Source of the DNA: Acanthamoeba castellanii str. Neff
Taxonomy: Eukaryota; Discosea; Longamoebia; Acanthamoebidae
Direction of reading: 5' to 3'
DNA length: 35,794 nt
Assembly (NCBI RefSeq): GCF_000313135.1
Contig: NW_004457343.1
Span: forward strand, 111,954-147,747
Position 1 is the first letter of the stretch. Each line of letters opens with the position of its first letter. Made by a program: the position numbers and the translations under genes. This document shows, in pieces, positions 1 to 7,575 of this stretch. A model generated the notes under the pieces. That model was not told where the DNA came from, did not search any database, and saw nothing but the letters and a program-made list of their open reading frames with translations.

Positions 1-826
1 CGCAGAGACGAGTCGGCGGAGGGGAAGGGGTCGTTCACCCACTGGGACGGCTGGTTCGTGGCTCACGCCGAAGATGGGACCCGCGCCGGCGGTTCGTGTC
101 CCTACAGTTGTGGCTCTCTCACAATCGTCTCTACGTGTCGCTCACCTCATGGCACGGCATCAGGCCTCACCGGGTTCGCGTACAAGGAGAAGCCCATGCC
201 CAACTTCTCCGCCCTCCTGGCTGCCGTGTTGGCCGCCAAGCATGGATGGGTTGGAGAAGACTTTGTTGCCCTGAAGGATCGGTACGCGATGCACAACACC
301 GCCAGGCATGGCATTTGCTGACAACACCAAGGCGCAAACCAGGATGGCGGCGGTGATGAGCTGCATGGTCGCTTTGGCTGGTAAGCTGCTGGTCTCTCCT
401 CAAATCAACGCCCCGGTCGGGCCTGACTCTTTGTCTCACCCGCTGTGTGGTCGTGATGTGTTCTGCTGCCCTCGCCCAGGATCGGAAGAGTTCTGGGTGG
501 TGGAGTTCGTAGCCACGAAGCCCGAGTTCCGTAGGCAAGGCGTCAACAACCTCCTCATGCAGGCCGCCCTTGCCAAAGGTGCGAGTTGTGTCGTGTGTGT
601 CGTGTGTCGTGTGTGATGATGAGGCAATTATTGAAACCAATTCTGGTGAGTAGGTAGGCAGCTGGGTTACACGAAGGCGCAGATCACTGTGCTCAGCGAT
701 AACACCGCTGCGATCAAGGCGTATGAGAAGGTGGGCTTCAGCGAGTACAACACCATCACCTCGCCGGCCTTCCTGCAGGCCGCCAACTCTCCAGGCGTGA
801 TGAACATGCGCATCATGACCCTTTGA
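1..826 (+). CDS. GNAT-family N-acetyltransferase, 3' part of gene
   Basis: The gene enters from the left edge, so its start is missing. Exons read 1-91, 164-281, 343-380, 480-578 and 654-826, all with GT-AG borders and matching phases, giving 172 visible residues and a TGA at 824-826. The last two exons carry the GNAT core. A beta strand (WVVEFVATKPEFR) is followed by the acetyl-CoA pyrophosphate loop RRQGVN, close to the usual Q/R-x-x-G-x-G/A. Then come LGYTKAQITVLSDN and AAIKAYEKVGF, the typical C-terminal helix. The family transfers an acetyl group from acetyl-CoA to an amine; the substrate cannot be told from this. The intron at 579-653 holds a GTGTCGTGTG repeat. The family call is firm, the function unknown. 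Confidence 0.8.
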
Positions 827-996
827 TCAGACGGCACACTCCTCAACAGAAACAATTCGCATTATCATGCATCAACAACTTACCCGTTGTAGGGGCGGCA
901 ATGAACGAAACACAGGAGCATTTGCTCGGTTGGAGTTGAAGCGCGTGCGATTCGAATGCTTTGGGGTGTAGGCAGTGGCAGATGTCGACAAGTCCT

Positions 997-1069
997 GGGG
1001 GTGTAGCTCACATGGTAGAGCGCTCCGTTCGCATCGGAGAGGCAGCGGGATCGATACCCGTCACCTCCA
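997..1069 (+). tRNA. tRNA-Ala(CGC), left copy
   Basis: The 73 bases fold as a cloverleaf. The acceptor GGGGGTG pairs with CACCTCC and includes G3:U70, the alanine identity pair. The D stem is GCTC/GAGC. The anticodon stem CTCCG/CGGAG closes the loop TTCGCAT, so the anticodon is CGC. The T stem is GCGGG/CCCGT, with discriminator A73. No intron is present and CCA is not encoded. The T loop reads ATCGATA, so position 54 is A where elongator tRNAs nearly always have T; initiator tRNAs are the known exception. The copy at 4324-4396 is identical, so this is not a read error in one copy. Boxes A and B are internal, as for Pol III. Confidence 0.93.
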
Positions 1070-1077
1070 GACATTCC

Positions 1078-1082
1078 TTTTT
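1078..1082 (+). terminator. Pol III T-run terminator of the left tRNA
   Basis: A run of five T lies 9 bases after the end of the tRNA-Ala gene, the usual signal for RNA polymerase III release. It is kept in the right copy of the repeat. Confidence 0.7.
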
Positions 1083-1113
1083 CGTGTGGCAAGCTGATGC
1101 TTCACATGCCACT

Positions 1114-1749
1114 GGGATCAGTGATGGCTCCACCAAGGCAAGGCTTGGGACAATATGCTGCAAATCTGAGTTGGGTGGAGGGGAGCCAGAAAGCCAACTG
1201 AAGGGCTGGAGGCAGGTACCTTCCACATTGGCAGATAATTGAGGAGTCCAGAGCATCATCAGGGTTATGCTGGACAAGACAGAGTGCAGAAATAACCTGA
1301 GCTCTTTTGACATGAGAGGTCCTGTCATTTACAAAAGTGCATGCAAAGACAATTGTATCTAAGAAGAGAAAACCTAAAAGAGAGGGGCACTGTTGAATCC
1401 ATGTGGTGAAGTAATGTACACAATGACCTCTATGTCCCCCAGTCACCTGCCTGCACCAAAAGAAAAGTGTGCACATACTGATTTCCATCTCACCTAGGCA
1501 ACACAAACCCTTGATTGCTTCCACTCAGCCTCTCTCCAGCTCCTTGGTGCACAGCAGGATGTGGTTACCCCTGCTGCAGTGAGGAAGTTCTTATCTTGGC
1601 CCCAGTAAACTAATGCCAAAGTGCTGAAATTTCCAACCAACTGAGGAATGTGAGCCATGCAGGCAGGGCATACAGATACAGGATACTGCAGGCGGGGTGT
1701 CATTCTTAGCTCCTGTTTCACCCTGCTCAAGAAAATACTTTTTTATTAT
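1114..1749 (-). other. Unassigned CpG-poor sequence with open minus-strand frames
   Basis: No gene is supported here. Two minus-strand frames stay open (about 1494-1730 and 1102-1524). The upstream one contains a Cys pair and a GNF tripeptide (CPACMAHIPQLVGNFSTL). This is faintly like the CPAC...DGNF stretch of KDZ-type transposases, but it is too short and partial to name. It could be the 3' end or a decayed part of whatever element fills this block. Confidence 0.3.
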
Positions 1750-2668
1750 TTATGAAAGGCCAGGAACCAGCACAAGCAGAGAGTCATAGTCCTCATCAGT
1801 GCTCCACTCCCTTGAGTCATCACCACTGTCACTGCTGAAGCTCTCACCATCACTGTCACTGCAGTCATCAGCATCCAAGTCAATCTCAAGGCCAGCATGT
1901 GTCCAGCGCCACTGCAACAGGCCATTGGCATAGAGTGGGGCAGTCACCAGACTGTGTTGAACAAGGTGGTAGATACACCAGAGGGCAACTGTTTGTAGCT
2001 CTGGAGAGCCATGAACAGTGCCATGTACATGGTCATGCCAACAGACAAGGTGTGATGGGGGGCAGACCTCACATCAAACCCTGTGTGCACACCACACAAA
2101 GGAGAAGAAAGAGAAGATGTGCACCTGAGCAGTGATGGGGACAAGCTCCTGCAGTACCTCATGAAGGTCATAGATGAGCACATGGATCATTGTAGAGGTG
2201 AGCAACTTGGTGATGTTGAATTTCTGGCCCAAGGTTGAAAGCTTGGGCATCTCACACAACCAGTTGAGGAGCAGCAGAAGCTGCAAGTCACTGGTGAGGG
2301 CTTCAGTATCTTGGAGCCCCTTTGTGAGGAGGGTGTCATGGATGGTGAAGAAGAAGGTTGTGTTGATGCCAGTCATTTCTTCAAGGTGCCCACAAAAGTT
2401 GGTGAGGGTTGGGTGGAGATGAGAGCACATCCACTTGCACTGTCCATTGTGCCATCCAAGGAGGGAGAGGGGGCTCTCAACGCTGAATGCTGTTGGCATA
2501 ACATAGAATGGCACACCACTCAACATGTGAGAGGATGAGGAGCAGGAGGAATGCCAAAAGCTGCTGATTAAAGATGTGTTGGTGGAGGCATGTAGAATAA
2601 ATAAAAAGACAAATGATAGTGACCTTGATTGGGAGAAGAAGTGGCGATGGTGTGGTGGATGATGGCAT
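1750..2668 (-). CDS. Hypothetical protein in the CpG-poor block
   Basis: The family is not recognised. The best model ends with TAA at 1750. The last exon reads through LVTAPLYANGLLQWRWTHAG and finishes in a very acidic, Ser-rich tail (DLDADDCSDSDGES then YDSLLVLVPGLS). It joins in phase to an upstream exon near 2128-2540 that reads CGHLEEMTGINTTFFFTIHD and FNITKLLTSTMIHVLIYDLH. An intron with a GTGCAC donor fits between them. A first exon beginning MPSSTTPSPLLLPIK at 2668 is possible, but its join to the next exon is not in phase in the simplest model. The reading is protein-like, yet the uncertain 5' end and the CpG loss leave open that it is a decaying gene. It is divergent from the plus-strand gene at 3034. 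Confidence 0.4.
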
Positions 2669-3033
2669 GGTTGTGAAAAAACAAGAAAAAAAAATAATCT
2701 CAATCAAGGCCCAACTTCAACCCCAACAACCAAATCTGCTCCCGCTGGTCACAACGAAGCCAAAGACACCCAAACTGAAACCAGCTACGACCAGAATAGA
2801 ACCCCCGACCAAGCCCATCGGTCCCGGTGCGGAGCATGTGCTGGTTTGGCAGCCTTGGGTGGCAGTGATATTCTTGTGAACAGGCTCACAGCTCTCTATC
2901 TCTCTTCTTCTATCAACAGGAGTGACATCCAAACCCACAATCTACCCCTCTTCCCCCTGCATTCTTAGCCATGTCACCAGCAAGCACCAATCAAGCCTCT
3001 CCATGTTCATAGTTTCACCATCCACTGCTTCCC

Positions 3034-4198
3034 ATGAACACCAACACCCCCACCCCCACTCCTGAGCCACTAAGTCTCCCTGCTGCCCCTGCTGCTGGCC
3101 CATTTAGTGCTGTTCCAGAGGCTGCAACCCCAGCCAAGCACAAACATACACCAACAAAGAGAGCCCACACAGGTACAATCAGCCCATTTGGTCAGTCCAT
3201 CTTTCTTAATTCACTAACATTGCTTTCAATTCAGAGTCTACAACCAAGGAGAAGGAGATTGAAGGCACAGACAATGAAGATGAGAGCTTGGAGGCTGAGG
3301 TTGAGTGCACTGATCTTCAGCAGGCCTTGATGCCAGTACATCCACCTTGCCCTCTTTTCTTGCCCCCCCCCCTGCCATCAGGCTGATCTATTTGCAACAG
3401 GGGAAGACCCGCATCAACTGGCCACAAGAGACATCAAGAACTTTGCTCTCCTTGAGACACTTGTCAAGAACCCTACTATGCGCTGTGATGCTGTGGCACC
3501 TCATCCGCACCCATCACCATGCTGTTGTTGATGCTGACAACACGATGTTTGATGCCCACTATGCCAACCTGGTCTGCTCTAACTCATGGATCAACCGTGA
3601 GTTCAAAGAAAGTACGTTCTTCTGTCCTGTTCCCTTCTTGTTCTGCATTTTGTTCACTCGCTCTCACACTCACAGAGCCATTCAAGCCTGGGCGTAAAAA
3701 GCTCACCAACAAGGAGCTTGAGAGTCAACGCCAAGTGCATGCCAACACCCAAAGGGAGCTCAAGGCCCTTGTTGAGCGTGGGCGCATGGCTATCACCACC
3801 CTGCGCGAACGTGAACTTCTGGCACGCACCTCACGCCAGATTGCGGCAGAAGAGGAGCGCGCAGCAGCAAACAAGGCTGCTGACGAGCAGAAGCATGCCC
3901 AGCAGGCGCGTGAGCAGAAGCGCCTCCAAATGGTACTGGAGCACAGACTCTTTACTTCTATTTCAAGGGACAAGAACCAACTATCTCACTCCCACGACCC
4001 ACCACAGGCTGACGAGGTCAGTCGTACCGCTCCAAAATGATCAAGCTGGTTGACTTCTTAGTGAATTCCTTCCAGGAGAGCCTTGAGGCAGAGCGCGCCC
4101 TCAACCACCAGATCACAGGCCTCGTCGGCCTGTGCACGCAGCTTGTCCAGGAGCACGCCCAGCCGATGGGCGTTGTGCCTCCTGAGGACGTTGGCTGA
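3034..4198 (+). pseudogene. Coiled-coil protein gene with a frame break
   Basis: The family is not recognised. Exons fit 3034-3172, 3235-3335, 3382-3611, 3676-3932 and 4022-4198, ending in TGA. The N-terminus is Pro/Thr-rich (MNTNTPTPTPEPLSLPAAP). Exon 2 is acidic. Exons 4-5 form a long charged helix (ELKALVERGRMAITTLRER, EEERAAANKAADEQKHAQQ), then KLVDFLVNSFQESLEAERAL and a stop after PPEDVG. Exon 3 is the problem. Its 5' half is protein-like in one frame (RDIKNFALLETLVKNPTMRC) and its 3' half in another (DADNTMFDAHYANLVCSNSW). The exon length also fails the phase needed by its neighbours, so it is out of frame by one base near 3490-3510. Either this is a broken copy or the assembly has an indel. 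Exons 4-5 have normal CpG, whereas exons 1-3 do not. Confidence 0.5.
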
Positions 4199-4310
4199 GC
4201 CGCCGAAAAAAATAAATTCTATTTCCCGCCATTTTCTTGAGCAGGGCGAAACAGGAGCGAAGGACACCCCAAAAGACGGAGTGGCATGTGAAGCATCAGC
4301 TTGCCACACG

Positions 4311-4315
4311 AAAAA
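4311..4315 (-). terminator. Pol III T-run terminator of the right tRNA
   Basis: Five A on the plus strand are five T in transcript sense, 8 bases past the tRNA 3' end, as in the left copy. Confidence 0.7.
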
Positions 4316-4323
4316 GGAATGTC

Positions 4324-4396
4324 TGGAGGTGACGGGTATCGATCCCGCTGCCTCTCCGATGCGAACGGAGCGCTCTACCATGTGAGCTACACCCCC
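4324..4396 (-). tRNA. tRNA-Ala(CGC), right copy
   Basis: It is identical over all 73 bases to the gene at 997-1069, including the G3:U70 pair, the CGC anticodon and the unusual A54 in the T loop. It is transcribed leftwards, so the two tRNA genes converge on the block between them. Confidence 0.93.
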
Positions 4397-4555
4397 AGGA
4401 CTTGTCGACATCTGCCACTGCCTACACGCCACAAAGCATTCGAATCTCACGCGCTTCAACTCCAACCGAGCAAATGCTCCTGCATTCCCTCCCCTTCCCC
4501 CCCGACCATGCATCAAGTACTGTTTTTGAAGATATGAGGAGCTGCGACGAACGAT

Positions 4556-5563
4556 CTATCTCATGCACCGCGCTCCTTTGATCTGGGTGCGGAAGTGGGG
4601 CGCCACGATGGGGTGCAGCCGACCGTAGTACAGAGCCCAGGGCTCGATGGACGAGCCGTCGGCAAAGTCGCACGAGTTGGAGAGGCCGGCAGACTCCTCC
4701 ACGGGAAGCACCGACCAGCCGGTAGTCACGCACATTTCTGCACCAATATAACGTGGAGTCGGCATCTTCTACAAGAAGAGCTGTAAAACGAACACACAGC
4801 TGGGGAGTACCTATCTCTGGCACGTAGAGGGAGCCCAAAGTAGAGGCCTTGCTCTCAACACAGTACTGGGCTGCAGGATTGCCCCACCTGATTGGCACCA
4901 CTCGTAAGAAGCAATGTGTGGGCGAGTTGTACGAAAGGGTATGTTGTACTGTTTGCGGTCCCACTTGAAGTTGGGGATCGGGTGGAAGTAGGCCATCTGG
5001 GCGAGGGTGAGGAAGGGCGAGGCGAGGGTCTCTACCTCGGTCAGCGTGTAGGTGCCCATGTTGCAGTAGGCCTTCTTATTACCGAACGCAATCACGTCAG
5101 GGCCGTTAATGTAGGAGTACTGGCTGTAGGAGATCTTGCCGCCCTGCTTCAAGCACCACCCGATAGCCTCCTCACTGGCCTTGAAGTCGGCCGCCTTGTA
5201 CGCGACAAGCGCTGTACAAAAAAGGTCAAACAGAATCAATGAGATTTAGGCTCTCTGTATTTTCCTTTTATGGTCATAGGATTCGTAATCGTTTCCTTTT
5301 ATAGTCATAAGATTAAAAACGTAACTTTTGGTGAAGCAAGAAGAAAAATCAATAACTGAGGTTGGGGGAGGGGGCGTACTGTGGTTGTTGGTGGTCTTGC
5401 GCACAGGGACTCGGGCGATGAGGGTGGGGTCGTACGAGGGATCGGCCGCCATCATCTCGGCTTGGTCACTGAGATCTGCGGAGTCCAGGCTGGCGGACAC
5501 CAGTGCGGCGCAGCTCAACAACACAAGAACTAGCCCCAAAAGGCCACTGGTAAGCTTCGTCAT
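4556..5563 (-). CDS. Secreted protein, tandem paralogue A
   Basis: Exons read 5563-5380, 5211-4950, 4887-4811 and 4737-4556, all GT-AG and in phase, for 234 residues. The start is the ATG at 5563, because it opens a clear signal peptide (MTKLTSGLLGLVLVLLSCAA, then LVSAS). The body has scattered Cys (GWCLKQGG, AYCNMGTY, AAQYCVES, LSNSCDFADG) that suggest disulfides outside the cell. No catalytic motif or known domain was recognised. It is a paralogue of the gene at 5832-6746, in the same orientation. It has one intron (4738-4810) that the paralogue lacks. Intron 1 holds two 22-base near-copies (5262-5283 and 5293-5314). The function is unknown; a surface or cyst-wall role would be a guess. Confidence 0.75.
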
Positions 5564-5831
5564 CTTTCGAGCTTCGAATCGAAGGACCACGCTGGCGTGT
5601 TGGTAGGGTGAGCCGCAAGAACTCTCCTACACGAGAAAGCTGGAAAGGTATTTTTTTCAAATTAACATATGAATAATGGTTGGCTGTGGTATGAATGGCA
5701 CATTTCATTGACAGTGTAGAGTAAATATATATCTCGTTGGTGACATCCCAGACCTCCGTTGTTCGAACTCTCCTCTGAGGTTCGCAGCGTTGGTCGTGTT
5801 GTGTGTTCTGCTCGATTCGAGGCCTCAGCGC

Positions 5832-6746
5832 TCACACGCACGGCTGGCCAGCGAACTGCGTGCGGAAGTGGGGCGTAATGCGCTTGGCAGGCGACTTGGC
5901 CTGGCCGTGGAACAGAGCCCACGCGTCGATCGACGAGCCGTCGGCGAACTCGCACGAGTTGGAGAGACCGAGCGAGGTCTCGGCCGGCAGGGTCGACCAG
6001 CCCGTGCCCACGCACGTGCTCGCCGAGTCCACGAACATCACGCTCACCGTGGCCCCGTTGCTCTCCACGCAGTACTGGCTCGCCGGATTGCCCCATCTGG
6101 TTGGTCGTTGGTTGCATGTCAGCAACATATTAATATATATACATAACAATATATATACAATTATGCAATATTAAATATATAGGGGTTGGGGCGCGTACTG
6201 GGTGTGGTTCCAGGTGAAGTCGGCGAGCGGGTTGACGTAGGCCATCTGGGCGAGGGTGAGGAAGGGCGAGGCGAGGGTCTCGACCTCGGTCAGCGTGTAG
6301 GTGCCCATGTTGCAGTAGGCCCGCTTGCGCCCGAAGGCCATCACGCTCGGGCCGCTCACGTAGGAGTACTGCTGGTAGGACACCACGCCGCCCTGCTGCC
6401 TGCACCACTCCAGCGCATCGTCGGTGCACCCAAAGTCCGTCGCCTTGTACGCCTGCGTCTCGTCGGTTGCTGTTGGAAAAGATAGAATATAAATATATAA
6501 GAATTTCTTAATATGAATACGTGGTAAAATAGAGTTTTAAAAGTACGTACTCTGATTGGAGGAGGCCTGGCGCTTGGCCAAGGGGACGACGACGCTGAGG
6601 GTGAGGTCGTAGGCGGGGTCGAACCAGTGGGCTTGGTCGTAGGATTGTCGGCGCGGGTTCAGGTTGGCCTCCGTGTGGGCCAGGAAGAGGGCGCAGCTCA
6701 GCGCCAAGACTGCCCACAGCGTTCCACAGTTCATCTTCATCAGCAT
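5832..6746 (-). CDS. Secreted protein, tandem paralogue B
   Basis: Exons read 6746-6551, 6469-6199 and 6096-5832, in phase, for 243 residues. The N-terminus MLMKMNCGTLWAVLALSC plus ALFLAHTEA is a signal peptide; either of two later Met codons could also serve as start. The middle exon aligns with paralogue A without gaps over LTEVETLASPFLTLAQMAY. The last exon carries GNPASQYCVES, STCVGTGWSTLP and GLSNSCEFADGSSIDAWALF, each matched in A. The products differ mainly near the N-terminus and the C-terminal tail (here TQFAGQPCV). A possible N-glycosylation site (NHT) lies in exon 2. No known domain was recognised. Confidence 0.75.
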
Positions 6747-7575
6747 CGTCTTGGTGGTGGTTCTCTTCAGCGGTTGTTCTTGTTGTGGTCGGTGAGAAGG
6801 TGGTGGTCGTAAGTAGTAAGTGTGGTTGGTTGACACTGTCGAAGGATGGTGGAAGAAGATGATGGCCCTTTGGTCGTGACTATTTGTAGGGCGTCGAGGC
6901 GGAGTGCCGACAGCCAAGGCATGTTGCTGTTGGTCTCCTTGCGGGGTAAGCCGATGCACACCACAAGCGCGCTCCGTGGAAAACCGAGCGGAAGCCTTCC
7001 ACAGTCTTCAACAACACCGCGCGGTGGCGGAGGTTGGCCGTGTGACGTGATTGACTCGAGCCAGAGAGGCCAGAGAGCGCTCGAGGACGAAGAAAAGAAG
7101 TGATGGCCTCGTGACAAGATGTCTGATGGCTCGGAGTGTGATGAGCGCTCATCATCGTCACCATCACCAAGAGCCGTACGCACGGGGACGTGCGCGAGTT
7201 TCAGGCCGAAACGCGTTCCGGAGCCGTCGGACAGACAACCACAACCGCGACGACTTCGGCCAATCGCCGAGCTTTCCTTCCTGGTGTTGCCCCAGGCTGG
7301 GTACCCACCCAATCCAGAAAGAGAGAGCAGTGGTGCTGGTGGCGGTGGTGATGGGGGGGGGGGCACACGCAGAGAGAAAGCGTATCTTGTTGTCTCGGGC
7401 CAAGACCCCATTTGCTCTCTCTCTCTCTCTCTCCTGTCTCGGGGCGCTGCGCTTTCGTTCTCTTTTCCCTCAGGTTGCGCTGCGTTACTCGTCGATGAGA
7501 GCCCCTTGTCGTCGGTGACGTCGTCGTGGTGGTTGTCGCTCGCCGTGGCGGTGGTGGTGATGGGGAGTGGTCCAC
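6747..7575. other. Intergenic sequence, no gene seen
   Basis: This is the 5' flank of secreted paralogue B and the 3' flank of the kinase gene. Several frames stay open because the sequence is GC-rich, but none shows a domain, a signal peptide or a coherent exon structure. It contains short simple runs (G8 near 7353, CT repeats near 7416-7433). The kinase reading frame could alternatively run to 7485 (see that gene). Confidence 0.5.

Larger units (their letters stand above)
913..1113. repeat. Left copy of tRNA-bearing inverted repeat
   Basis: These 201 bases recur in reverse orientation at 4280-4482. The match starts at CAGGAGCATTTG and ends at CATGCCACT. The visible differences are confined to the stretch just upstream of the tRNA: one substitution near 948 and a 2-base length difference near 965. 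The repeat includes a complete tRNA gene plus about 85 bases upstream and 44 downstream. Sequence outside the copies is unrelated by eye. CpG is plentiful here (about 14 by hand count), in contrast to the block that begins immediately to the right. Confidence 0.9.
1114..3480. other. CpG-depleted block
   Basis: By hand count about 12 CpG dinucleotides occur in roughly 2,370 bases. The 201-base repeat next door has about 14, and most coding regions in this window have several per 60-base line. TpG and CpA are abundant instead. The left edge is sharp and falls at the end of the inverted repeat. On the right, CpG returns gradually between about 3480 and 3720, inside a gene. Seven of the 12 CpGs cluster at 2741-2832, between the two divergent genes of the block. 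This pattern is what long-term cytosine methylation and deamination leaves behind. A donor genome poor in CpG is the alternative. Confidence 0.75.
4280..4482. repeat. Right copy of tRNA-bearing inverted repeat
   Basis: This is the reverse complement of 913-1113, two bases longer and nearly identical. It begins 81 bases after the stop codon of the coiled-coil gene and ends 73 bases before the stop codon of the next minus-strand gene. The two copies are about 3.2 kb apart and could pair as a large stem. Confidence 0.9.

Noticed and set aside
1114..4279. Endogenous virus or a named transposon
   Set aside because: No polymerase, capsid, integrase or complete transposase motif was seen; a CPAC...GNF likeness is too weak to name a family.
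4058..4516. Minus-strand frame across the right repeat
   Set aside because: It runs through the tRNA gene and is mirrored in the left repeat; it is open by chance.
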